Assembly: GCA_036265385.1 (NCBI GenBank)
Contig: DATAPD010000059.1
Location: 62,001 to 126,000 of the forward strand
Source of the DNA: DATAPD01 sp036265385
GTDB taxonomy: Bacteria; Acidobacteriota; Terriglobia; Terriglobales; Acidobacteriaceae
Direction of reading: 5' to 3'
DNA length: 64,000 nt
In this document: piece after piece, positions 8,544 through 16,286 of the stretch
How the letters are laid out: the number at the start of each line of letters is the position of its first letter
Numbering within the stretch: the stretch's first letter is position 1
Made by a program: the position numbers and the translations under genes
Notes under the pieces: generated by a model
What the model saw: the letters and a program-made list of their open reading frames with translations, nothing else
Database searches by the model: none
What the model was told of the DNA's origin: nothing

Positions 8544-9200
8544 ATGGAAACGCAATCTGGCACTTCAGTCAGCACGCAGGCAAGCTGGCAGGCGAAGCAG
8601 GTGTATTTGATGGCGGCGGTTTGCCTCGTCGTCGGTCTGATCGTTGGCTACTTATTGCGGGGCTCGTCCAGGAGCGGATTGCCGGCCACAACGTCGACCA
8701 GCGCGGCTCCCACCGTAAACAAATCCGTTGGCCAAATGCCTAGCCTCGAACAAATGAAACACATGGCCGATAAACAGGCCGAGCCGTTGCTGACACAGCT
8801 CAAAGACAAGCCGAATGACCCTGCGCTGCTCGTGCAAATTGGGGATGTGTATAAGTCCGCCCATCAGTTCAAGGAGGCGGCTGACTATTACGGAAAGTCG
8901 CTTGAGGCTAATCCGAAGGATGTTGCGGTTCGAACGGATATGGCCTCGTGCCTGTTCTACAGCGGAGACCCGGACCGTGCTCTTGCGCAGCTTGAGCAAT
9001 CTCTGCAGTACGATCCGGCGGATGCCAACACGCTGTTCAATCTGGGCGTGATCAAGTTGCGCGGCAAAAAAGATGCGAAAGGCGCGCTTGTCGCATGGCA
9101 GCAGTTGCTTGATAAAAATCCGAAGCTCGATGCGCGAAAGAAAACCGAAGTCCAAAAACTAATTGCCGAAGCCAAGATGAAGCCTCAGCAAGGGGAGTAG
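8544..9200 (+). CDS. Membrane-anchored TPR protein (copy 1)
   Basis: 218 residues. One N-terminal membrane helix (VYLMAAVCLVVGLIVGYLL) is followed by RGS, a low-complexity linker, and three or four tetratricopeptide repeats (for example KEAADYYGKSLEANPKDVAVRTD, then DRALAQLEQSLQYDPADANT). The closing WQQLLDKNPKLDARKK is reminiscent of NrfG/CcmH-type TPR domains. The TPR part is probably periplasmic, a scaffold for protein contacts. ATG 8544 is chosen over GTG 8508 because AAAGGAG sits 8-14 bases before it. It is followed within 6 bases by a paralogue; a third copy is at 37744-38388. Confidence 0.8.
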   Translation: METQSGTSVSTQASWQAKQVYLMAAVCLVVGLIVGYLLRGSSRSGLPATTSTSAAPTVNKSVGQMPSLEQMKHMADKQAEPLLTQLKDKPNDPALLVQIGDVYKSAHQFKEAADYYGKSLEANPKDVAVRTDMASCLFYSGDPDRALAQLEQSLQYDPADANTLFNLGVIKLRGKKDAKGALVAWQQLLDKNPKLDARKKTEVQKLIAEAKMKPQQGE

Positions 9201-9205
9201 AAGCA

Positions 9206-9901
9206 ATGTCAGAAACGATGGCCTTGAACCAGACGAAATCAAGCGAGCAGTGGAACAGCGTCCAGGCGTATACCCTGGCAGTAATTTGCCTGCTGGTCGG
9301 AATTGCCGCGGGATGGTTTATCCGGGGTTCGAAGAACTCACCCTTCGATCAGGTCGCAGCCACGACCCCGATGGGAATGGCAATCGGCACGGGCTCGCAA
9401 CAAATGAGCAACGGAGAGCCAACTCCAGACCAAATGCGGCTGATGGCGGACCGGCAAGCGAAGCCATTGCTCGAACAGTTGAAAGCGAATTCGGAGAATC
9501 CGGAGTTGCTGGCGAATATCGGCAACGTTTATTACGACGCGCAGCAATTTCCGACAGCGATCGAATACTACCAGCGTGTGCTGAAGATCCAGCCGACGAA
9601 TACCGGGGTTCGCACGGACCTTGCGACGGCGATGTGGTACACGGGAAATATCGATAACGCGATTGAGGAATTCAACAAGTCGCTGTCCTACGAGCCGACA
9701 AAACCCAACACTTTGTTCAATCTTGGAATCGTGAAGTGGCAAGGAAAGATGGATGTCCAGGGCGCGCTGGCAGCATGGCAGAAGCTGTTGGATGCGAATC
9801 CGAACTATGAGGCGAAGGACAAGGTGCTCGAGTTGATGGCACAAGCGAAGAAGCATGCGGGTGTTAAACCGGGAACGAAGGCAAAAGCGTTGCCGGAGTA
9901 G
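9206..9901 (+). CDS. Membrane-anchored TPR protein (copy 2)
   Basis: 231 residues, a tandem paralogue of 8544-9200 with the same plan: an N-terminal helix (AYTLAVICLLVGIAAGWFI) then RGS, a short linker, and TPR units (FPTAIEYYQRVLKIQPTNTG, IDNAIEEFNKSLSYEPTKPN). It ends with a Lys/Ala-rich tail. It starts 5 bases after copy 1 stops, with GGGGAG in front, so the two are cotranscribed and end together at the terminator at 9923. No enzymatic motif is seen. A protein-interaction role in the envelope is inferred from the TPR fold only. Confidence 0.8.
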   Translation: MSETMALNQTKSSEQWNSVQAYTLAVICLLVGIAAGWFIRGSKNSPFDQVAATTPMGMAIGTGSQQMSNGEPTPDQMRLMADRQAKPLLEQLKANSENPELLANIGNVYYDAQQFPTAIEYYQRVLKIQPTNTGVRTDLATAMWYTGNIDNAIEEFNKSLSYEPTKPNTLFNLGIVKWQGKMDVQGALAAWQKLLDANPNYEAKDKVLELMAQAKKHAGVKPGTKAKALPE

Positions 9902-9922
9902 AACAGTACTTTCTAGTTGATG

Positions 9923-9950
9923 GCCCAGCGGTGAGGCGCTGGGCTTTTTT
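9923..9950 (+). terminator. Rho-independent terminator after the tandem TPR genes
   Basis: GCCCAGCG (9923-9930) pairs perfectly with CGCTGGGC (9937-9944) around a six-base loop, and six T follow. It closes the 8544-9901 operon. The remaining bases up to 10166 show no gene. Confidence 0.85.
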
Positions 9951-10166
9951 ATTTGCGGCGGCTCTTGATTCGGGTCGCCGGCGTCGGCACCTTTAACTGG
10001 CCTGGGCGCTTTCTGCTTCCTCTCAAATCTGGTCACGGGATGGGTGTGGATTGAATGACACCGCTACGGCCTGAACTGATCCTCGGAGTAAGGATCCGCC
10101 CATTTCCAAGATCATTCGCGAGGCGCAAAGCGAGACTCAAAACTCAAAGCAAAGCGTACGTGAACG

Positions 10167-11561
10167 TTAATTTTCCGGAGTGCTGGGGCGAAAGGCTTTC
10201 CAAACTTCCTCCGCCATGTGCGTTATGAAGAAACACCCAGGCAGGAACGTTGCCCACAGGATCGGATACCGGTAGCGAACGTCGTACTGAATGAAGTAGT
10301 AGATCGGAGGGAAGAGCGCCAACCATAAAAGGATGATGCCCACGCTGTTGCGATCTCTTCTCCACAGAAGCCATAGACCAGGGATGCTGAGTAACGCGAG
10401 GAACCAAATGACCAGCATTTGCGGGGAAACTCGCTGGTCCTTGAAGGGATTGCCGGTCGGGGTGGGAAACCAGAACGACACGAAACGCTGAGCCGACAAG
10501 TTCACGAAGGCGGACGGATTCGCTTTGATCCACGTGATCGCTTCGTGAAGTCGTTGCTGGTTGTAGGCGTACTCGCCAAGTTCTTTCACTTTTTCGACTT
10601 CGGTGAGGCTCTCATCTGGATGCAGATTGCGAAAGCAGTCGCTGTGAAAACTTCCCCAGAACCAGAACGGCGCGCACGAGTTATTGGAGACTGCGAGTTC
10701 GAGGCCGAGGTTGTCGCGGATCAGAATGAAATGATTGAATACGCGGTAATTTCGAACCAGCCATGGAAGGACGACTGCCGCAGGAATCAAGGCGAGCGCG
10801 AGCAGTTTTCTACGTTCGATTCGGCGCGAGAACCATGACCATGCCATCAACGCCACGAAGACGAAGAGCGGGACTGGATTGAGTAGGAACGTTACTCCCC
10901 ATAGCAGCCCTGTCAACACAATCTGGCGCCACGAGACATTGTCCTCAAAAAGGAAATGGGAGCAATACGAAAGCACTGTCAACATGAGACCCATGTAAAA
11001 GGCTTCCCACATTGGCAGTAGCACAATGCCGGCAAAAAGGAATGCGATAACAGCCAATACACCTGCGGCGAACCCCATTCCCAAACGACGGGATAAAAAT
11101 GGCCAGAAGGCCAACTGGAAAGCCAGAACTATGGCTCCCAGCCACTGCACGACGTATGAACCATCCGCTTTATCGCCGACAGTTCGGATGACAAGGGCAA
11201 TGATCGCCGGGAACAGCGGTGCGACGTGGGCCGAAGGGCCGGTCTCGAGATAGCGAAACGGATCGGAAAACGTGCCTTTGTGCGCGAGGGAACAGGCCAG
11301 TTCCAGTGATTCGTATCCGATGCCGCAAAGATGGCGAGTTGGATGTAATGGTTCGTAGTAGCGAATCAGTGTGGCACAGAAGATCGCGATGGCAATTAGC
11401 GATCTCAGCAGCCGGGTTGTATTAGACCGAGAGTTAGCTGCCTCAGTTTGCGTCAACTGCTCGTCATCGCCTTGTGTCTGCTCGACCTGCGGCAAATCAC
11501 CCATACTGCGAGGAATCCCGCTCTGTGGGCCGCCTAAGATTTCTGCTTCGTCTCGCAACAT
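10167..11561 (-). CDS. GT-C (GT39/ArnT-like) membrane glycosyltransferase
   Basis: About 464 residues with roughly ten hydrophobic helices. The first periplasmic loop holds YYEPLHPTRHLCGIGYESLE and then YLETGPSAHVAPLFPAIIAL, the position where GT-C enzymes carry their acidic and acceptor-side residues. The DxD-like acid pair typical of ArnT is weak here (GIGYESLE), so function as a glycosyltransferase is likely but not certain. The ATG at 11561 gives a 45-residue hydrophilic N terminus; an ATG at 11504 would remove 19 residues and cannot be excluded. It is transcribed divergently from the larger GT-C/TPR gene. Confidence 0.7.
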   Translation of the reverse strand: MLRDEAEILGGPQSGIPRSMGDLPQVEQTQGDDEQLTQTEAANSRSNTTRLLRSLIAIAIFCATLIRYYEPLHPTRHLCGIGYESLELACSLAHKGTFSDPFRYLETGPSAHVAPLFPAIIALVIRTVGDKADGSYVVQWLGAIVLAFQLAFWPFLSRRLGMGFAAGVLAVIAFLFAGIVLLPMWEAFYMGLMLTVLSYCSHFLFEDNVSWRQIVLTGLLWGVTFLLNPVPLFVFVALMAWSWFSRRIERRKLLALALIPAAVVLPWLVRNYRVFNHFILIRDNLGLELAVSNNSCAPFWFWGSFHSDCFRNLHPDESLTEVEKVKELGEYAYNQQRLHEAITWIKANPSAFVNLSAQRFVSFWFPTPTGNPFKDQRVSPQMLVIWFLALLSIPGLWLLWRRDRNSVGIILLWLALFPPIYYFIQYDVRYRYPILWATFLPGCFFITHMAEEVWKAFRPSTPEN

Positions 11562-11644
11562 ATTGCTCGGCAATGGTTTACGCCATGCTTCCGAGTGGCT
11601 TGTGGTATTCGAACTGCTTCATGCACGATGTGGCCCACTCCCAG

Positions 11645-13918
11645 ATGAGCACTGAGTCGATTGACCGCAATGTGGCTTCACCGGAAACATTGGGCCGCGC
11701 CTGGCTGCGTGTTCTGGCGGCTGCGGTCCTACTCTATGCGGTGCTGGCGGGCTTGCGAACGGTCACCGACTACGACCTCTTCTGGCAAATGGCCAGCGGC
11801 AGATGGACGGTGCAGCATCACCAGATTTTCTCGACTGACGTTTTTTCCTACACGGCCCAGGGGAAACCGTGGATCTACCCCGTACTTTCAGGCGTAATTT
11901 TTTACGCGATCTTTCTTGCTGGTGGATACTCGCTGCTTTCATGGCTGGGCGCGATCACATGCTTGACGACAGTTGCGGTCCTGCTAAGACGCGCGTCGTT
12001 CGCTGCCATAGTTTTGGCCGCGGTGGCTTTGCCTCGTCTTGCGGCGCGAACAGGTCCGCGAGCGGAAATGTTCACGGTGCTTCTCTTCACGGTCTATCTG
12101 AGCATCCTTTGGAAATACTTCACGGGCGATAAGGCTCGCCTCTGGCTTCTCCCGCTGTTGATGGTTCTCTGGGTGAACCTGCACCTGGGTTTTGTTGCTG
12201 GTTTCGGATTGATAGCTGGTTATCTGTGCTGTGAAGCGCTCGAGCTCTTGTTTGCGGGAGAACGCCGAGAGCTTGCCATTGTCCGCATTGGTCGTGCGTG
12301 GCCTTATCTGCTGCTGACGATCCCGGCGTCTCTGCTGAATCCGTGGGGATGGAATATCTACCGAGCACTCTTCCGCCAAAATCAAGCGATGGCACAGCAT
12401 GCGCAGTGGATCAATGAATGGGCCGCAGTCCCACTCGGCTGGAAGAGTTGGAGTACATTCGCGTCGTTGAGGGAGACGAAAGGGATTTTTTATGTGCTCC
12501 TCGCGTTGGCGATCATCTGTGTCGTAACAGCGGTCATTCGGCGCCAGCCCGGAGCAGCACTTCTCCTCGCCGGATCAGCTTATGCGGCAGCGACGCATGT
12601 ACGCTTGCAAGCTTTATTCGCCTGCGTCTTGGTGGCAGTGGGTGGATGGATTCTTTCGGATGCCTGGCAAGGATATGCCGAGCGAGTTGGCGATCTGCGA
12701 ACACGGCGGATTTTAGCCGGCGGGGCGACGGCGTTGCTCGTTTTGCTCATGCTGCTGCGCTCAGCGGACCTGGTCACAAATCGGCACTACTTCGGCGGCA
12801 CAGAAACAGCGAACTTCGGTGCCGGCCTGAGCTGGTGGTTCCCGGAGCGGGCATTTTCCTACATCGAGCAACATCAGCTTCCGGGGCAAATCTTCAACAA
12901 CTACAACCTGGGCGGATTTCTGCTGTGGCGTCTTGGCACGAAATATCCAGATTACCTGGATGGACGGGCGATCCCCTTCGGCCCAGCGATTTTCGAAAAA
13001 CAGGACCGTCTGATGTCGGTGAATCCGGATTCACCCGAGTGGCAGCACGAAATCGAGCGATATGGAATCGATACGGTCGTGCTATCGCTCGCGCGGTATG
13101 ACGGCGCGCCGGGTTCGCTCCCGTCGTTTTGCCATAGTGCAACCTGGGCTCTGGTTTACCTCGACGAGATCTCGGCTGTATTTGTGCGGAGGACGCCGGA
13201 GAATGCTGCCTTTACGCAATCTGCATTGAATTGTGAAACTGCTCAAATCTCTCCGCGCGATGGCAGCACACCTCAGGCATTCAACCGCAACGCCAATGCG
13301 GCGCTTGTGCTGCACGTGCTAGGTAGACAGCAGGAAGCATTGGCGGCAAGTACGCGAGCATCCGAAATCTTTTCGGAAAGCGCTAACCTGCACTTCATTC
13401 GCGCGAAAATATTTACTGCCTTACGAATGCCCAAGCAAGCGGAGCAAGAGTATCGCGCAACACTTGCGCTTGAACCGAACGATGTCACCTGGGCCTCGCT
13501 TGGGCAACTGTATGCATCGCAGAATCAATCCGCGCAAGCCTTGCAGGCGATGCGCAGTGCAGTCGAGATTTCGCCGCGTCCTCACCTGATACTGGTGAAT
13601 CTTGCGTTTCTTTATTTGGACCAGGGGCAACCTCAGTTTGCACTCAGTTCGCTGGACGAGGCCGTTCGCCGCTCACCCGCGGAAGCTTCCTCAAATCGTC
13701 CGTTCCAGCTCGACTTGGCGCGCGGACGTGCAGCCGCCTGGAGTGCTCTCGGGAAAAACGACTTGGCAATCGCGGAGGAAGAATCGGCCACTCGAATTGC
13801 CCCTGACCGTGGAGACATCTGGATGGAACTTGCAACACTTTATGAATTGGAAGGCCGCGCACAACAGGCGGCTGAGGCAAGAAACAAGGCCGAGGCGCTC
13901 CAAGGTAAGGACAGATAG
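11645..13918 (+). CDS. GT-C-like polytopic membrane protein with C-terminal TPR domain
   Basis: About 757 residues from this ATG. The N-terminal 430 residues hold ten or more helices. After the first is RTVTDYDLFWQMASGRW, with a DYD acidic pair at the place used by GT-C glycosyltransferases. A soluble region (NYNLGGFLLWRLGTKYPDYLDGRA) follows. The last 210 residues are TPR repeats (PKQAEQEYRATLALEPND, SAQALQAMRSAVEISPRP). It is probably a periplasm-facing glycosyltransferase acting on a polyprenyl-linked sugar, with the TPR part binding partners. The frame is open upstream to 11474. Starts at 11594 and 11621 are possible, none with a strong ribosome site. The next gene follows by 33 bases on the same strand. 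Confidence 0.72.
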   Translation: MSTESIDRNVASPETLGRAWLRVLAAAVLLYAVLAGLRTVTDYDLFWQMASGRWTVQHHQIFSTDVFSYTAQGKPWIYPVLSGVIFYAIFLAGGYSLLSWLGAITCLTTVAVLLRRASFAAIVLAAVALPRLAARTGPRAEMFTVLLFTVYLSILWKYFTGDKARLWLLPLLMVLWVNLHLGFVAGFGLIAGYLCCEALELLFAGERRELAIVRIGRAWPYLLLTIPASLLNPWGWNIYRALFRQNQAMAQHAQWINEWAAVPLGWKSWSTFASLRETKGIFYVLLALAIICVVTAVIRRQPGAALLLAGSAYAAATHVRLQALFACVLVAVGGWILSDAWQGYAERVGDLRTRRILAGGATALLVLLMLLRSADLVTNRHYFGGTETANFGAGLSWWFPERAFSYIEQHQLPGQIFNNYNLGGFLLWRLGTKYPDYLDGRAIPFGPAIFEKQDRLMSVNPDSPEWQHEIERYGIDTVVLSLARYDGAPGSLPSFCHSATWALVYLDEISAVFVRRTPENAAFTQSALNCETAQISPRDGSTPQAFNRNANAALVLHVLGRQQEALAASTRASEIFSESANLHFIRAKIFTALRMPKQAEQEYRATLALEPNDVTWASLGQLYASQNQSAQALQAMRSAVEISPRPHLILVNLAFLYLDQGQPQFALSSLDEAVRRSPAEASSNRPFQLDLARGRAAAWSALGKNDLAIAEEESATRIAPDRGDIWMELATLYELEGRAQQAAEARNKAEALQGKDR

Positions 13919-13951
13919 ATCGATCGAAAGCCCAATAGGTGTTAACGGACT

Positions 13952-15340
13952 ATGAAGCGATCTCTTATTTTCCTACTCGTATTAACCGCCATTCTTGCTT
14001 CGGCGGTATCTGACAATCCGCCGCGCTTTACCACGCTGAACGAGGCGCAACCTGCTCTTCGTGCTTTCGCGAAGGACCTTCCGTCAGAACTAAAAGACAT
14101 CCCGGCACAAAAGCTGGAAACCACATGGCCAGCCTGGGTAGCAGATCGCGACAAAGCTGTTCGTGCCCGACTCGAGCAAGGGGAGGAAGACACGATCACC
14201 AACCTTCTTCGCTTCGGTGTCACGTTTACAAAGCAGCCGCGCATTGATTGGCCAAGCCTTTTCAAATACGGACAAAGCGCGGGCGTGGAATTCTGGGCGC
14301 AGACGCGCGCCGATGATCTCGTTCGCGCCCTGATCAGTCCGGGGAAGAACGAACACTTGCGCAGTACGCGAGCATTTCTCGAAAAGCGCGGCTTCGCATT
14401 CGATAGTCCTTCGCATCGGGCACGCGTTAAGGAATACCTGCTGGCGAATCTTGCTCGGATGCAGAAGGAGTTTCTCGAATTCCAGGATCAACTTAAGGCA
14501 TTGCGAGCGGCCAACAAACTCGACGAAGCCAAGATGCTCGAGCTTGATTCGCACCTGTTCGCAAACCGAGGTATTTCGCTGGATACGAATATCCGCCCAA
14601 ACTTCGCGATCGAGCATGCGCTGCGGGAGCTTTTAGCCGAAAAGATTCTCAAGCCCGGAAGTGTGCGTCGTGTCGCGATTATCGGCCCCGGCCTGGATTT
14701 CGTGAATAAGGAAGAAGGAGTCGACTTTTATCCACCACAGACGATTCAACCGTTCGCGGTGATCGACAGTGTTCTGAAACTGAAACTGGCAGAAGGGAAT
14801 GCGTTGCAAGTTGTCACTTACGACATCAGCCCGAGCGTGAACCATCATCTTTCACGGGCGCGCACGCTGGCTGCGCAGAACGTTTCTTATCGTTTGCAGA
14901 TTCCGTGGGACGCAACGAAGAATTGGAGTCCAGAATTCACCAGCTACTGGGAAACTTTTGGAAAGCAAGTGGCGCTACCGGGTCGTGCGCTACCCGTTCC
15001 CAACGAGACACCTGAGTTGAAAATGCGCGCACTCTCAATTCATCCTGCTCATGTTCGGAGAGTGCAACCTACGGACATGAATGTCGTGTTTCAGAATCAA
15101 CTTCTCGCCGACGAAGCTAAGTTCGATCTTGTGATCGGAACGAACATCTTCGTCTATTACGGACCCTTCGAGCAGGCACTCGCAATCACCAACCTCTCGC
15201 GCATGATGCGGCCCGGCGCGATTCTGCTCTCGAACAATTACCTTTCAATATTCCCTGAATCTCCGCTGAAGCAAACTGGACGAACCTCGGCCCCGCTATC
15301 GAAAAGTGAGAGTGAGGTGTTGTTCTGGTATCAACGCTAG
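13952..15340 (+). CDS. Exported protein with class I methyltransferase-like domain
   Basis: 462 residues with a clear signal peptide (MKRSLIFLLVLTAILASAVS). The N-terminal half is helical. The C-terminal half has methyltransferase-like motifs: VAIIGPGLDF as glycine-rich motif I (near 245), VVTYDIS as the acidic motif II, and FDLVIGTNIFVYYGPFEQAL followed by MMRPGAILLSNN, resembling the CheR/SAM-methyltransferase strand 4-5 region. A SAM-dependent enzyme outside the cytoplasm would be surprising, because SAM is cytosolic. The fold may serve another role, or the N terminus may be a membrane anchor. It lies 33 bases after the GT-C/TPR gene, with AGGTG before the ATG. It converges on the cytochrome operon with a 12-base gap. 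Confidence 0.6.
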   Translation: MKRSLIFLLVLTAILASAVSDNPPRFTTLNEAQPALRAFAKDLPSELKDIPAQKLETTWPAWVADRDKAVRARLEQGEEDTITNLLRFGVTFTKQPRIDWPSLFKYGQSAGVEFWAQTRADDLVRALISPGKNEHLRSTRAFLEKRGFAFDSPSHRARVKEYLLANLARMQKEFLEFQDQLKALRAANKLDEAKMLELDSHLFANRGISLDTNIRPNFAIEHALRELLAEKILKPGSVRRVAIIGPGLDFVNKEEGVDFYPPQTIQPFAVIDSVLKLKLAEGNALQVVTYDISPSVNHHLSRARTLAAQNVSYRLQIPWDATKNWSPEFTSYWETFGKQVALPGRALPVPNETPELKMRALSIHPAHVRRVQPTDMNVVFQNQLLADEAKFDLVIGTNIFVYYGPFEQALAITNLSRMMRPGAILLSNNYLSIFPESPLKQTGRTSAPLSKSESEVLFWYQR

Positions 15341-15352
15341 GGTCGAACTGGC

Positions 15353-16168
15353 TTAACTTTTCTTTTCCACAAATTCGTTACTGCTGGCGTAGTGACAGGA
15401 ACGGCAGAATTTCGAAACCGGATCGTTTTTCCTATCGTCGACGCCATACCAACCGCGAACGAAGCTCTTTGATCGCACCAGCACCGTCCGCCCTTTGACG
15501 TCTTTCTTTTCGGTATAACCCTGCGCGTGCGGATCGTGACAGGAGGCACACTCGACCATCGCTTTTCCGCCGTTGTTAGATGTGGGGTAAAAGCGAACCC
15601 CGCGCGGATAGATTTCACCGAAGCGCGTGCTGTAGGCATCGAGCGTCCAATTCAACATGCCATTTGCGTCCGTCAGGCTCGGCCAGTGATTGGGATTGCA
15701 GCTTGATGTAGGCACACCACAGCCAGTATTCGGCAAGTAAGGGACATGCACCGGGTGAACGGTGAATGTTCGCGCGAACATGCCGTCTTCCTGGAAGCTA
15801 GGTCCAATGGGGCCGACCGTGTCGAATGCGCTGCCGACCATCCCGAGCTTCGCAATGCTTGCATCATGACAAGCGAGGCACACCGTTGTGTGGAAAATGG
15901 GATCCTGCGGAACATTGATCTGCGTTTCTGAAATGCCGATCTCACTTCCGCCAGCGTTATACGAAAGATGGTTGAGCTCTTTACCCCAAAGTGTCAGCAC
16001 ATCGGCATCGCTCGTTTCTATGTTTGCAGCGGGCACATGCAAAACGTGGCAGCCGAGGCATCCGTGATCATCGATATTGTGCGGCCCGAGATCGTACACC
16101 TGTGCGCTTGCGAAGACCACGAAAAGGAAAAGTAGCGGGCTTGCTGTTTTTAGAAGTTGGCTCGACAT
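15353..16168 (-). CDS. Tetrahaem cytochrome c, exported (copy B)
   Basis: 271 residues with a signal peptide (LLFLFVVFASAQ) and four haem motifs: CLGCH (37-41), CLACH (97-101), CASCH (207-211) and CRSCH (255-259). Distal His residues lie in HDPHAQG and VHPVHVPY. An extra Cys pair sits at 150/157 without CXXCH. It is a paralogue of 22217-23005, sharing LGPHN at the mature N terminus, the PVHV segment, CxxCHxPH, RGWY and the closing CRxCHxxxSNE. A periplasmic or extracellular electron carrier is expected. It is the last gene of the operon, separated from the previous gene by 118 bases that hold a palindromic structure. Confidence 0.88.
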   Translation of the reverse strand: MSSQLLKTASPLLFLFVVFASAQVYDLGPHNIDDHGCLGCHVLHVPAANIETSDADVLTLWGKELNHLSYNAGGSEIGISETQINVPQDPIFHTTVCLACHDASIAKLGMVGSAFDTVGPIGPSFQEDGMFARTFTVHPVHVPYLPNTGCGVPTSSCNPNHWPSLTDANGMLNWTLDAYSTRFGEIYPRGVRFYPTSNNGGKAMVECASCHDPHAQGYTEKKDVKGRTVLVRSKSFVRGWYGVDDRKNDPVSKFCRSCHYASSNEFVEKKS

Positions 16169-16191
16169 AATCTGTCGAGCAGCTTAGACAA

Positions 16192-16249
16192 TACATGCAC
16201 TCCCAGATAGGAGCTATGTCACTGATGCAGTGTGACTTGAGTGCATGTA
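16192..16249 (-). other. Intercistronic nested hairpin between cytochrome genes
   Basis: TACATGCACTC (16192-16202) pairs perfectly over 11 bases with GAGTGCATGTA (16239-16249). Inside are two smaller inverted repeats, CTCC/GGAG near 16200-16213 and a bulged CACTG/CAGTG pair near 16220-16233, giving a possible three-arm structure. It lies 24 bases before the ATG of the tetrahaem cytochrome at 16168. It has no T run, so processing, stability or translation control is more likely than termination. Confidence 0.6.
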
Positions 16250-16286
16250 CAGGAGAGTATTCGCGCACAAAAACCCAACGCCCTGC

